Origin: Collinsella sp.
GTDB taxonomy: Bacteria > Actinomycetota > Coriobacteriia > Coriobacteriales > Coriobacteriaceae
Assembly (NCBI GenBank): GCA_031295385.1
Contig: JAUMOL010000030.1
Location: forward strand, 41,408 to 105,407
DNA: 64,000 nt
Direction: 5' to 3'
Position numbers and translations under genes: made by a program. Below, in pieces: positions 9,413 to 17,370 of the stretch. The notes under the pieces are model-generated. The model saw nothing but the letters and a program-made list of their open reading frames with translations, ran no database searches and was not told the DNA's origin. Numbering within the stretch: the first letter of the stretch is position 1; the number at the start of each line of letters is the position of its first letter.

Positions 9413-9871
9413 TTAGAGCAGGCCCATGCTGGTCAGGATCGTGTAGCCCATAAAGATGACAAACGCGATGAGGGCAAGGACAATGATGATTTTTTGAGCC
9501 GGCGCCATGCCAGGGATCTCGTTCTCGCCCGTAGGCTCCTTGGAGGTAACCATGCGCTGGGCAAAGGTCATCTCGTCACGACTCGGCTTAGGCTCGACGG
9601 ACTTGGGACGAGCGGCCTTTTTAGGCTGAGGTTTGGGCGCGGCAGGTGCAGGCTTCGCAGCAGCGGGCTTGGGTGCGGGCGCGGGCGCCGATGCGGATGC
9701 GGCGTTCGCGGCGGCCTCCTCGGCCTTCGCACGCTCGGCACGCAGGACAGCCAGCTCCTCACGCTCGCGACGGGCCTCTTCACGAGCCTCGCGGCGGGCC
9801 TTCTCGGCGCGGAGCTCTTCCAACTCAGCGCGCTCCTCGTCGGACAATGGTTGGGACTCAAGCTCGGCCAT
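9413..9871 (-). CDS. Small coiled-coil protein with C-terminal membrane anchor
   Basis: I do not recognise a named family. The 152-residue product has a highly charged helical N-terminal half (residues 5-70, repeated E/A/R heptads suited to a coiled coil), an Ala/Pro/Lys-rich linker (about 70-105), and one hydrophobic segment near the end (IIIVLALIAFVIFMGY). It is therefore probably a tail-anchored membrane protein facing the cytoplasm. The start at 9871 follows GAAAGGG; a start 12 codons upstream overlaps the tRNA terminator and was rejected. It lies between tRNA-Ala and pncB. Confidence 0.75.
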   Translation of the reverse strand: MAELESQPLSDEERAELEELRAEKARREAREEARREREELAVLRAERAKAEEAAANAASASAPAPAPKPAAAKPAPAAPKPQPKKAARPKSVEPKPSRDEMTFAQRMVTSKEPTGENEIPGMAPAQKIIIVLALIAFVIFMGYTILTSMGLL

Positions 9872-9888
9872 GGTACAGCCCTTTCTTT

Positions 9889-9921
9889 TAAAAAAAGCCG
9901 CCGACACAATGTCAGCGGCTT
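9889..9921 (-). terminator. Terminator after tRNA-Ala
   Basis: On the minus strand AAGCCGCTGAC pairs with GTCGGCGGCTT around a short loop, followed by a run of seven T. It lies 15 bp beyond the tRNA 3' end. Confidence 0.8.
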
Positions 9922-9935
9922 ATCAAATCCAAGGG

Positions 9936-10008
9936 TGGAGACGAAGGGAGTCGAACCCTCGGCCTCTGCCATGCGACGGCAGCGCTCTCCCAACTGAGCT
10001 ACGTCCCC
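9936..10008 (-). tRNA. tRNA-Ala (anticodon CGC)
   Basis: The 73-nt gene folds as a standard cloverleaf. The acceptor stem GGGGACG/CGTCTCC contains the G3-U70 pair that defines alanine tRNAs. The D arm is GCTCAGTTGGGAGAGC, the anticodon loop is GTCGCAT (anticodon CGC, codon GCG), the T arm is GAGGGTTCGACTCCCTT, and the discriminator base is A. The CCA end is not encoded. Confidence 0.95.
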
Positions 10009-10021
10009 AGGACAAGTCGAT

Positions 10022-10049
10022 ATTTTACCTACGGCTCGCCAACTGTCAA
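10022..10049 (-). promoter_or_regulatory. Promoter of tRNA-Ala
   Basis: On the minus strand TTGACA (10044-10049) and TAAAAT (10022-10027) are separated by 16 bp. The predicted start lies close to the tRNA 5' end. The -35 box matches consensus perfectly. Confidence 0.7.
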
Positions 10050-10159
10050 CGCCCAATAACCAGTCTTTTTGGAGCGCGGCTATTTTGACAACTTTTCGAA
10101 CAGGCGATCCTCTCGATGATTTTTTAATCCCCGTCCCAGAAATATCATCGACGAACGCA

Positions 10160-11098
10160 CTACTTTGCGCTGGTAAGAACACCGGTGGTGTCGAAGGCCG
10201 GGGTGAAGCTCTCGTCTACCGCGCCGCCCTCTTGCCAGAACATCGTCGTAAAGCCCAGGTCGTCGGCATGGTCGAGCACCCGCTCGTACTCCTCGCGCGT
10301 CACGGCGCGCGCCAGATCGCCGCCCTGCTCTCGCATGAGCACATTGGGCGTGTATTGGTTCATGACCGAGATCGGCACGTCGCCCACCGTCTGCCACACT
10401 AGGTCCAGTACGCGACACGAATCGTCCGCATGCCCCGGAAGCACCAGGTGGCGCACGATGATGCCGCGCTTCATGAGCCCGCCCTCATCCACCAACTCTC
10501 CCCCGCGGCGCTCGATCTCGCGCGCCATCTGGGCCAGACCCGACACGGCCACGCGCGGGTAGTCCTTAATATGAGAAAGCGACTGCGCAAGCCCGGCATC
10601 GGCATATTTAAAGTCGGTGAGCCACACATCGACCAGGTCGCCCAGCGCCGCCACGGCACTCGCACGCTCGTAACCACTCGTGTTGTAGACGATCGGGATG
10701 ACCAGCCCGCGCATCCGTGCCGCGGCAATCGCGGCAGGCAACAGGTGCGCATAGTGCGTCGCCGTCACCAAATTGATGTTGTTGGCACCCTGGTCCTGCA
10801 GTTCCAGCATAATCTCGACCAGGCGCTCAGGCGAAATCTCAAGGCCAAAATTGCCGGTCGAGATCTCGTGGTTCTGGCAGTAGATACATTTAAGCGAGCA
10901 ACCGCTAAAGAAGATCGTGCCCGAACCGGCCTCGCCCGAGATAGGCGGCTCCTCCCACATATGAAGCGCCGCGCGGGCCACCCTGAGCGTGTCGTTAGCA
11001 CCGCATACGCCGCGCGCGCCCTCATCGCGCGCCGCACCGCAACGGCGCGGACACAAATGGCAGGCGGGCGAAAAAAGTTCGGTCAACGACGTCGGCAT
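10160..11098 (-). CDS. Radical SAM protein, PflA-like (COG1313 type)
   Basis: The 312-residue product has the radical-SAM cluster motif CSLKCIYC (CxxxCxxC), preceded by a Cys-rich N-terminus (ACHLCPRRC and a later Cys) that may bind another cluster or zinc. The order and the following NHEIS and NINLVTATHY segments match the uncharacterised pyruvate-formate-lyase-activating-enzyme-like family. It should generate a 5'-deoxyadenosyl radical, but its substrate is unknown. The start at 11098 (MPTSLTELF) is preferred because GGAG is 9 bp upstream; the ATG five codons earlier has no room for a binding site. Confidence 0.85.
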   Translation of the reverse strand: MPTSLTELFSPACHLCPRRCGAARDEGARGVCGANDTLRVARAALHMWEEPPISGEAGSGTIFFSGCSLKCIYCQNHEISTGNFGLEISPERLVEIMLELQDQGANNINLVTATHYAHLLPAAIAAARMRGLVIPIVYNTSGYERASAVAALGDLVDVWLTDFKYADAGLAQSLSHIKDYPRVAVSGLAQMAREIERRGGELVDEGGLMKRGIIVRHLVLPGHADDSCRVLDLVWQTVGDVPISVMNQYTPNVLMREQGGDLARAVTREEYERVLDHADDLGFTTMFWQEGGAVDESFTPAFDTTGVLTSAK

Positions 11099-11233
11099 AA
11101 AAACATGCTCCAAAACAACGATTCAGCAGCTCAAACGTAAAGGGCCAGACCGCGTAGACGGCTCCGTCCCTAAGGCGCCGTAATCGTCCGACACGATTTT
11201 TGTAATGTCAAGACTGGAATCGATAAAGTGCCG

Positions 11234-11395
11234 CTTTATGATGTAGGTATTCCGCCCCCCGCGGAGCAACTGGGTGAACCGTCGCGTTTATTTAGGGAGC
11301 CCACACAGTCGTACCTAGTACAGGTATCCTTCGTTGTTAAGGACGCTGGAACAGTCGATGAGGGCACCCACCTGTTTTAGGTGGGTTCATTTTCG
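11234..11395 (+). ncRNA. ssrS: Probable 6S RNA
   Basis: This 525-bp gap has no gene but strong RNA structure. Local hairpins (TCCGC/GCGGA, TACCT/AGGTA, TCCTT/AAGGA) lie inside a long interrupted stem, where TTCCGC near 11250 can pair with GCTGGAA near 11347. The 3' end GAGGGCACCCACCTG leads into a CCCACCT/AGGTGGG terminator hairpin with T's, which resembles the ends of Gram-positive 6S RNAs as I remember them. 6S RNA mimics an open promoter and sequesters housekeeping RNA polymerase. A TATGAT at 11237-11242 could be its -10 box, so the 5' end is uncertain by about 20 nt. No covariance search was possible. Confidence 0.6.
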
Positions 11396-11623
11396 TAACG
11401 TGGGGGGTGGTTTTCTTTTGCCGAAAATCACCATACAGTCCATATGGATCCCCGCCGGCATCCCGACAAGCCATCGACAACATCCCAATATCTGGTAAGC
11501 GCGTGATTATCGCTGCGTGCAATTACATGCACCCCCCTTGGTCGAGTATTATGGTTCGGCTATGCCCTTTGCGCATGGCGTTCTTCTGACCTTTTCCTTC
11601 GACGCTTGGCGGTTTTTAGATTC

Positions 11624-12823
11624 ATGGCTTCATCCCCGAGCTACATACCGTACCTATGCGTGGCAGCGGCGGCTTTTATCACGACCTTCCTCGCGGTGCC
11701 CCTGGTCAAGCGCTTGGCAATTAAGCTCGATGCCGTCGACTATCCTTCTAAGCGCCGCATCAACACCAAGCCCATCCCGCGTTTGGGCGGAACGGCGGTG
11801 TTTTTGGGCCTGGTCGTTGCCTGCATTGTGCAAATCCTAGGCACCTGGTACCTAGGCTGGCCACCCGTCCTGGTACCGCACCCGCGCCTTCACATTAGCT
11901 ATCCCATGCTGGCGCTCTCCTTTACCGTCATCTTTGCGACCGGCGCTATCGACGACGTCTTCCAGCTCACGCCCAAGCAAAAGCTGGCCGGACAGGTCCT
12001 CGCCGCGCTTATCGCCTGCATGGGCGGCCTAAAAATCGGCGTCATCGTCAACCCGTTTGCTCCCGGCGAGATCATGCTCGGATGGCTCGCCTACCCCATT
12101 ACCGTGATCTATCTGGTGGCATTCACTAACATCATTAACCTCATCGACGGCCTCGACGGCTTGGCCACGGGCATCTGCGGCATCGCGTCGTTCACCATGT
12201 TTTCGATGGCCGTTCTCTCGGGCCGCATCGACGCCGCCGCGCTCTCCATTGCGCTCTTTGGCGCCTGTCTGGCCTTTTTGCGCTACAACTTCAACCCCGC
12301 AAGCATCTTCTTGGGCGACTCGGGGTCGCTGCTTCTGGGCTTTGCGCTGGGCTCCATCTCGCTGCTCAACGTGAGCCGCACCGCCGCACTCACCTCGCTT
12401 ATCATCCCGCTCATCGTTGCCGGCGTGCCCATCATCGACACGTTTAGCGCCATTGTGCGCCGCAAGCGCGCCCACATTAGCATCGGGCAGGCCGACAAGG
12501 GCCACATCCACCACCGCCTGATCCAAGAAGGCTACAACCAAAAACAGGCCGTGCTGCTCATCTATGCCTGGTGCATCATGCTTTCGGCCGGCGCCGCCGC
12601 GATTAACCAGGTCGAGGTGCCCATGCGTGTGCTCATCTTTACCGTGCTTGCCATTGGCTCGGCTGCCTTCGCCAAGCACCTGCACCTGTTTGAACCCGTG
12701 CTGCGCCACCATTACAACAAGCGCACGCACGAAGATGAGCTGGTCACTCCCGACGACCCCGCTTTTAAGCAGGAGGAGCAGGCAGCCGAGGAGCGCAAAG
12801 AAGAGCGCCACCACAAGCTCTAG
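11624..12823 (+). CDS. Undecaprenyl-phosphate sugar-1-phosphate transferase (WecA/TagO/MraY family)
   Basis: The 399-residue integral membrane protein has about ten to eleven transmembrane segments and the signature motifs of polyprenyl-phosphate HexNAc-1-P transferases: IDDVFQLTPKQKLAGQ after the second cytoplasmic loop, NLIDGLDGLATG, FLGDSGSLLLGF and the late HIHHRL motif. These enzymes load UDP-GlcNAc or similar onto undecaprenyl phosphate to start cell-wall glycopolymer synthesis. The C-terminal 45 residues are a charged cytoplasmic tail. The ATG at 11624 has a weak binding site; a TTG six codons upstream is possible. Confidence 0.9.
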   Translation: MASSPSYIPYLCVAAAAFITTFLAVPLVKRLAIKLDAVDYPSKRRINTKPIPRLGGTAVFLGLVVACIVQILGTWYLGWPPVLVPHPRLHISYPMLALSFTVIFATGAIDDVFQLTPKQKLAGQVLAALIACMGGLKIGVIVNPFAPGEIMLGWLAYPITVIYLVAFTNIINLIDGLDGLATGICGIASFTMFSMAVLSGRIDAAALSIALFGACLAFLRYNFNPASIFLGDSGSLLLGFALGSISLLNVSRTAALTSLIIPLIVAGVPIIDTFSAIVRRKRAHISIGQADKGHIHHRLIQEGYNQKQAVLLIYAWCIMLSAGAAAINQVEVPMRVLIFTVLAIGSAAFAKHLHLFEPVLRHHYNKRTHEDELVTPDDPAFKQEEQAAEERKEERHHKL

Positions 12824-12982
12824 GGCAAGCTGCCGAGGATGTGCCAAGGCGTTGGTAGCCGTTCGCGCAAACGCCGCGGCGGACTTGAAAGCCGGCCCCT
12901 GGCAGTCCCTCACCCACTCACGCCCACCCCTCTCAATAAACACGCTATCATCAAAACCTGCGAACGAACGTTAGGAGCAATC

Positions 12983-14032
12983 ATGCCAAACGAGAACAGC
13001 TACGAAGTCGCGCTGCAAAAGAGCAACGCCATTCGCGAGGGCCTGGCCAAGACGCCCGAGAAGTTCACCATGCTTACCGGCGACCGCCCCACCGGCCGTC
13101 TGCACCTGGGTCACTACTTTGGCACCCTCAAGGGCCGCGTGGAGCTGCAGAACATGGGCGCCAGGACCAACGTACTCATCGCCGACTACCAGGTCATCAC
13201 CGACCGCGACACCACCGAGCACATCCAGGACAACGTGTACAACATGGTCATGGACCACCTTGCCTGCGGCATCGACCCCGACAAGACCATGATCTACGCG
13301 CACTCCGCCGTGCCCGCCGCCAACCAGCTCATGCTGCCGTTCCTGTCGCTGGTGTCCGAGGCCGAGCTGGCGCGCAACCCCACGGTCAAGGCCGAGATGG
13401 AGGCCTCGGGGCACGAGCTCACCGGCCTTCTGCTCACCTACCCGGTGCACCAGGCCTGCGACATCCTGTTCTGCAAGGGCAATGTGGTGCCCGTCGGCCG
13501 CGACCAGCTGCCGCACATCGAGCTCACCCGCACCATCGCCCGCCGCTTTAACAACCGCTACGGCAAGGTGTTCCCCGAGGTCGACGCGCTGCTGTCCGAA
13601 ACCCCGCTTCTGCCCGGCCTGGACGGTCGCAAGATGAGCAAGAGCTACGGCAACGCCATCAACATCTCGATGACCGCCGAGGAGACGGCCAAGCGCATCA
13701 AGAAGAGCCAGACCGACTCCGAGCGCATGATCACGTTCGATCCCGAGAACCGCCCCGGCGTGTCCGGCCTGCTTTCGACGGCCGCCATCTGCACCGGTCG
13801 CTCCGAGGTCGAGATTGCCGAGGAGATTGGCATGGGCGGCTCCGGCCAGCTCAAGAAGTACGTGACCGAGGCCGTCAACGAGTACTTCGCACCGATCCGC
13901 GAGCGTCGCCAGCGCTACGAGAACGATCTGGACTATGTGAAGGACGTCCTGCACGAGGGCAACCGTCGCGCCAACGAGATCGCCGATCAGACCCTGGCAG
14001 AGGTTCAGGACGCCATGGGCATGGTGTACTAG
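12983..14032 (+). CDS. trpS: Tryptophan--tRNA ligase
   Basis: This class I synthetase charges tRNA-Trp. The 349-residue product carries the HIGH-type motif in TGRLHLGHYFG (near residue 37), the GRDQLPHIELT tryptophan-site segment and the KMSKS loop in GRKMSKSYGN. The length is slightly above the usual 325-340. The start at 12983 is set by AGGAG six bp upstream; in-frame sequence further 5' is not conserved-looking. It is followed by a terminator and appears to be monocistronic. No T-box leader is visible upstream. Confidence 0.96.
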   Translation: MPNENSYEVALQKSNAIREGLAKTPEKFTMLTGDRPTGRLHLGHYFGTLKGRVELQNMGARTNVLIADYQVITDRDTTEHIQDNVYNMVMDHLACGIDPDKTMIYAHSAVPAANQLMLPFLSLVSEAELARNPTVKAEMEASGHELTGLLLTYPVHQACDILFCKGNVVPVGRDQLPHIELTRTIARRFNNRYGKVFPEVDALLSETPLLPGLDGRKMSKSYGNAINISMTAEETAKRIKKSQTDSERMITFDPENRPGVSGLLSTAAICTGRSEVEIAEEIGMGGSGQLKKYVTEAVNEYFAPIRERRQRYENDLDYVKDVLHEGNRRANEIADQTLAEVQDAMGMVY

Positions 14033-14066
14033 ACCGATTTGCTGGCTTGAGCTTTCGATTGCTTTA

Positions 14067-14095
14067 GGGCGGGCGCTACGACGTCCGCCTTTTTC
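14067..14095 (+). terminator. Terminator of trpS
   Basis: GGCGGGCG pairs with CGTCCGCC (one G-T pair) around a 6-nt loop, followed by five T. It lies about 35 bp beyond the trpS stop. Confidence 0.8.
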
Positions 14096-14142
14096 GGAGC
14101 CGGACTGCTTCGGCTCCGCCCATTGCACTCCCCCGATAAACA

Positions 14143-14184
14143 GGAACGGGCCCGCCGGCAGTCAGTTGCCGGCGGGCCCGTTCC
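14143..14184. repeat. Perfect 18-bp GC-rich hairpin
   Basis: GGAACGGGCCCGCCGGCA and its exact complement are separated by 6 nt. On the minus strand the hairpin is followed by TGTTTAT, on the plus strand by no T tract. It may end a minus-strand transcript starting near 14300, or be a second barrier after trpS. Confidence 0.6.
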
Positions 14185-14218
14185 CGAAGTACACCGTTGA
14201 ATCGCACAGAGGGGAGGA

Positions 14219-14278
14219 ATGCGAATCAAACTCAACAGGGCAGGCTTTTTCATCGCCTATTGCCTGCTCCGTTGCTGA
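14219..14278 (+). CDS. Possible 19-residue peptide
   Basis: A very strong binding site, GAGGGGAGGA, is followed two bp later by an ATG and a 19-codon frame encoding MRIKLNRAGFFIAYCLLRC, a basic start followed by a short hydrophobic stretch. Nothing obvious lies downstream on the plus strand, so it is not an ordinary attenuation leader. The CCUCCCCUC complement could instead be the active part of a minus-strand small RNA ending at the hairpin at 14143-14184. I cannot decide between the two readings. The remainder of 14279-14368 shows nothing further. Confidence 0.25.
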   Translation: MRIKLNRAGFFIAYCLLRC

Positions 14279-14368
14279 ATACAATATAGTTCACCGTGGT
14301 TTACTTTGCAGCATCAATATTCGCCGCCATAGCTTCTCCATAAGTTAGCCCCGGTAAACCTGCAACAG

Positions 14369-14407
14369 AAAACCACCACAAAGGGGACAGGCACCTTTGT
14401 GGTGGTT
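14369..14407. repeat. Palindromic repeat, family A (copy 3)
   Basis: The arms AAAACCACCACAAAGG and CCTTTGTGGTGGTT flank the GGACAGG loop. It sits 18 bp downstream of the alkyltransferase stop on the minus strand, where it would act as its terminator. Confidence 0.9.
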
Positions 14408-14425
14408 CTGGCCATGGCAGAGCTG

Positions 14426-14746
14426 TTAGAGTCCGGCAGGCCAACGACAGACGGCCAGGTCGACGTGCATGTCGTCCTTAAACGCCACACCCTCCCCTAG
14501 CAAAAGCTCACGTTGAGCATCGGGACCGCCAAAAGCAAAACCCTCGCATATGCGCCCGTCGGCAAACACCACGCGGTGACAGGGAATCTCGCCGGGGCGC
14601 GGATTGCTATGCAGGGCATACCCCACATACCGCGCACTTCGTGGTCGACCGGCAAGCAGCGCCACCTGACCATACGTGGCGACCATCCCCTCGGGGATCT
14701 GCTCGACCACCTCGTACACCCGTTCAAAAAAGCCCTCAGACGCCAT
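14426..14746 (-). CDS. MGMT-family DNA methyltransferase (single-domain)
   Basis: The 106-residue product is the C-terminal DNA-binding and active-site domain of the O6-methylguanine-DNA methyltransferase family: GMVATYGQVALLAG, the RYVGYALHSNP helix and the acceptor motif PCHRVV. Proteins of this short length are usually alkyltransferase-like (ATL) proteins, in which the acceptor Cys is replaced; here the Cys is present, so it may transfer methyl groups. The start at 14746 follows GGGAG. It is bracketed by two family-A palindromes. Confidence 0.8.
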   Translation of the reverse strand: MASEGFFERVYEVVEQIPEGMVATYGQVALLAGRPRSARYVGYALHSNPRPGEIPCHRVVFADGRICEGFAFGGPDAQRELLLGEGVAFKDDMHVDLAVCRWPAGL

Positions 14747-14773
14747 TGCTCGCTCCCTTCCACCCGGAAAAGC

Positions 14774-14816
14774 ATAAACCACCGCAAAGGGGACAGGCAC
14801 CTTTGTGGTGGTTTAT
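14774..14816. repeat. Palindromic repeat, family A (copy 4)
   Basis: ATAAACCACCGCAAAGG and CCTTTGTGGTGGTTTAT flank the same loop. One arm has G where other copies have A, giving a single G-T pair. It lies between the DegV gene and the alkyltransferase gene. Confidence 0.9.
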
Positions 14817-14826
14817 GGCAGGTCAG

Positions 14827-15681
14827 TTAGTTGGCGGGCTGGAAGAAGGCTACGGCTACGGCGCCAGGGCCTACGTGGGTACCGATGGTGGCGCCGATGG
14901 TGTGAACGGGCAACTCGCCCTCGGTATGGCCAGCCCAAAGTGCCGCGCTGTCCTCGATATACTTCTTGAGCACCGCATCCGAAAGGCCCGTATAGCCGAG
15001 CGCCAGCGGCATGGAAAAGTCGATGCCGCCCGCCTTTTCGACCTTTTGGTTCAGCAGGTTGCGGCCGTTCTTGGAACCGCGCGCCTTGCCCAGCTGCACG
15101 ATCAGACCGTCCTCGACAGCCACCACGGGCTTTACGTTGAGCAGCGTGCCCACGGCGCCGGCCGCAGCAGACAGACGACCGCCGCGCACCAGGTACTCCA
15201 GCGTCTCGAGCAGGCCGATGACGACCACGCGGTCACGGACGGCCTCGACGGCCGCCGCGATCTGGGCCGCACTACGGCCCTCGTTCACCAGGCGCAGGGC
15301 ATACTCGACCAGGACACGCTCGCCCAGAGTGACGTTATTGCTATCCACCACGTACACGTCGCCGCCCGGCGCCTCGGCAAGTGCGGTACGGGCACTCTGA
15401 TTTGTACCCGAAAGCTTAGCGCCCACGGTAATAATCACGGCCTCGTCGCCGGCCTCACACGCCTCGGCGATGGCCTGCGAAAACGCGTACGGGTTGACCT
15501 GGCCGGTCTTGGGCAGCTCATCGCGCTCCACGAGCATCTCGTAAAAGCGCTGGTGATCGATGTCGATGCCATCCATGTACACATCGGTGCCAAAGGTGAC
15601 GGACAGCGGCAAAACGGCCAGTGCTGGGTGCTCGGCCGGCGACATATCGCTTGCGGAATCGGTAATAATGCGGACGGACAT
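14827..15681 (-). CDS. DegV family fatty-acid-binding protein
   Basis: The 284-residue product has the DegV fold: N-terminal IITDSASDMSP with the lipid-contacting Ser/Asp, a central GAKLSGTNQSART segment, and a C-terminal GATIGTHVGPGAVAV. DegV (FakB-like) proteins bind fatty acids and can present them to the kinase FakA for phosphorylation; FakA is not in this window. AAAGGATT precedes the ATG at 15681. A second DegV gene lies at 49188. The upstream MarR-family gene on the same strand may regulate it. Confidence 0.88.
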   Translation of the reverse strand: MSVRIITDSASDMSPAEHPALAVLPLSVTFGTDVYMDGIDIDHQRFYEMLVERDELPKTGQVNPYAFSQAIAEACEAGDEAVIITVGAKLSGTNQSARTALAEAPGGDVYVVDSNNVTLGERVLVEYALRLVNEGRSAAQIAAAVEAVRDRVVVIGLLETLEYLVRGGRLSAAAGAVGTLLNVKPVVAVEDGLIVQLGKARGSKNGRNLLNQKVEKAGGIDFSMPLALGYTGLSDAVLKKYIEDSAALWAGHTEGELPVHTIGATIGTHVGPGAVAVAFFQPAN

Positions 15682-15800
15682 AGCGAATCCTTTCTTGCGC
15701 AGGTCCCGCGCAGGGAATTTTGACAGCAAGGCCCCGGCACGGTATACGCGCTCAAACGGGACTATGCAGTTGTTAATGGGAAGCAAATACCTTGGCGGCC

Positions 15801-16250
15801 TTAGATCTCGCGCAAGGTATTGAGAATCGTGCGCAGCGACGCGTACATCTGCTCGCGCTGCTCCACGCCCATGGCCTTACCGGTGGTGTCGAGCACTTCG
15901 CGAATGATGCGATCGGCCTCGCTCATGCTCTCGCCGCCCAGGGCAGTCAGGCGCACCGGGGCACGGTACTTGACGGCCGCATCACCCGAGTCATCGACCT
16001 CGACGTAGCCGCCCTCCTCCAGATGTGCCAGTGTGCGCGAAACGGCGGCTCGGGTAACGCCGGCCATGCGGGCGAGGTCGGCGCCAGTCAGGCCGTCCTT
16101 GCTGCGCTCAAGATAGTACAGGCACATGACGTCGGAGCCCTTGAGGCCCAGCCTTGCACCTTCGGACGTCTTGATGCGCTGAATCTCCTTGTAGAGGCCG
16201 CTGATCAGTCCGACAAAGTCCTCAAAACGTGTCTCGTCGTTCTGCTGCAT
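15801..16250 (-). CDS. MarR-family transcriptional regulator
   Basis: The 149-residue product has the MarR winged helix: a helical dimer region, then GLKGSDVMCLYYLERSKDG, the recognition part LTGADLARMAGVTRAAVSRTL, the wing (GGYVEVDDSGD) and a C-terminal dimerisation helix. The start at 16250 is the Met after a GAAAGGCGG-containing leader; the longer frame looks noncoding. It lies 119 bp upstream of degV in the same direction, so control of lipid-related genes is a plausible inference, not shown. Confidence 0.85.
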   Translation of the reverse strand: MQQNDETRFEDFVGLISGLYKEIQRIKTSEGARLGLKGSDVMCLYYLERSKDGLTGADLARMAGVTRAAVSRTLAHLEEGGYVEVDDSGDAAVKYRAPVRLTALGGESMSEADRIIREVLDTTGKAMGVEQREQMYASLRTILNTLREI

Positions 16251-16353
16251 GGGAGACGACCGCCTTTCGCTTGCATAATGCTTACGGGTAAACATCTTAA
16301 CCGTACTTAACGACCGCCACTCCTGCACTCCCTATTTGTTGACCCATCAACAT

Positions 16354-16395
16354 AAAAACCACCACAAAGGGGACAGGCACCATTGTGGTGGTTTT
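16354..16395. repeat. Palindromic repeat, family A (copy 5)
   Basis: The left arm is AAAAACCACCACAAAGG; the right arm is CCATTGTGGTGGTTTT, with one A breaking the stem. It lies between the stop of the B3/4 gene and the MarR gene start. Confidence 0.88.
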
Positions 16396-16423
16396 GACCG
16401 TCGAGTTTGATCCGCAGACTTCG

Positions 16424-17143
16424 CTACAGCTCCACGCAGGGATTGTCGCGGGTCACAAGCGTCTTAACGACAACCGTCGCTCCCAGATAACGCTCGAGCA
16501 ACTCAGCGAGGCGATCGATCGCGGCCTGGCATTCCCCCATCCGCTCGGGCTCCACGCACTCAATCGCCAGGAACGCATCGGCCGAATCATCGGACAGCGC
16601 CGTGCGAACGCCGTCGCGCCAGTTCCAGCAGCGGCACACAGCGCCCGCATCGTCGATGTAGGCGAGCTCGCCGGGCAACGTCGGATCGTCCGCCTCCTCG
16701 CCAAGCGGCAAGAACGCATCGCCACCGTCGGTCACCTTCAAGCGAAGGTCTCCCTCGATCGCATGCAGATCCTCGCCTCCCACGGGCAGCGCGTAGGTCA
16801 GCGACACCGTGTTGTAAATATCCACCGCGGGCGTAATGTGGCCCACCGGCTTGCCTTTGAGCACGCGTTTGAGCAAGTTCTCGATCGAGCAGCGCGCGCC
16901 TTTCTTGGTCTTGAACAGACGATAGGCCTCGCGCCATGCCTTGACCGGTGCGTTCTCGCTGATAGTGTCGCTGGTCAGATGACGCTCCGCATCGATATTG
17001 GCGCGGTCGAGCAACGCCGCAATCGCATCCACGTCCTCTTGAGGAATCTGAGCCGTGGGCTTCATGCCCTCCACGACCACAACACCGACCGCTGCCTGCG
17101 GAAACAGCTCCCAGAATGAATCCTCGGCAATAAAGCTCTTCAT
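16424..17143 (-). CDS. B3/B4 tRNA-binding-domain protein
   Basis: The 239-residue product resembles stand-alone B3/B4 proteins, which share the editing-like domain of the PheRS beta subunit (residues about 60-220, with YNTVSLTYALPVGGEDL and the IEGDLRLKVTDGGD segment). Their role is not settled; aminoacyl-tRNA or amino-acid binding has been proposed from the fold. The start at 17143 is set by GGGAG seven bp upstream. It appears to be an independent unit between two family-A palindromes. Confidence 0.8.
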   Translation of the reverse strand: MKSFIAEDSFWELFPQAAVGVVVVEGMKPTAQIPQEDVDAIAALLDRANIDAERHLTSDTISENAPVKAWREAYRLFKTKKGARCSIENLLKRVLKGKPVGHITPAVDIYNTVSLTYALPVGGEDLHAIEGDLRLKVTDGGDAFLPLGEEADDPTLPGELAYIDDAGAVCRCWNWRDGVRTALSDDSADAFLAIECVEPERMGECQAAIDRLAELLERYLGATVVVKTLVTRDNPCVEL

Positions 17144-17314
17144 ACGCTCTCCCTTCATTGTGCGCGCCCGAGTGAGGGCGCCTAAACAAAAAGCGCCCTT
17201 ACAACGGCCACCTTCAAAGTCCTACGGTGCCGTCACAAGAACGCTTGCGCTGTCCCCATCCGGAGAAGGGGACGATATGTCAGGCGTATTGTAACCCGAG
17301 TCATCCACGCGAGC

Positions 17315-17351
17315 AAAACCACCATAAAGGCGCCTGTCCCCTTTGTGGTGG
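17315..17351. repeat. Palindromic repeat, family A (copy 6, inverted loop)
   Basis: AAAACCACCATAAAGG pairs with CCTTTGTGGTGG-type sequence, but here the loop reads CGCCTGTCC, the complement of the other copies, so the unit is inserted in the opposite orientation. It ends 20 bp beyond the pckA stop. Confidence 0.85.
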
Positions 17352-17370
17352 ATATGGACTCACGGCGAAG

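Noticed and set aside
11249..11320. Possible small SRP RNA (CTGGGTGAACC phrase)
   Set aside because: The GGTGAACC phrase recalls SRP RNA, but the asymmetric-loop motifs (GGAAG and AGCAG) expected opposite it are missing, and the 3' end fits 6S RNA better.
14029..14253. A 74-codon minus-strand frame over the 18-bp hairpin
   Set aside because: Its codons pass through a perfect hairpin and a trpS terminator and the product is Arg/Ser/Pro-rich without recognisable features.
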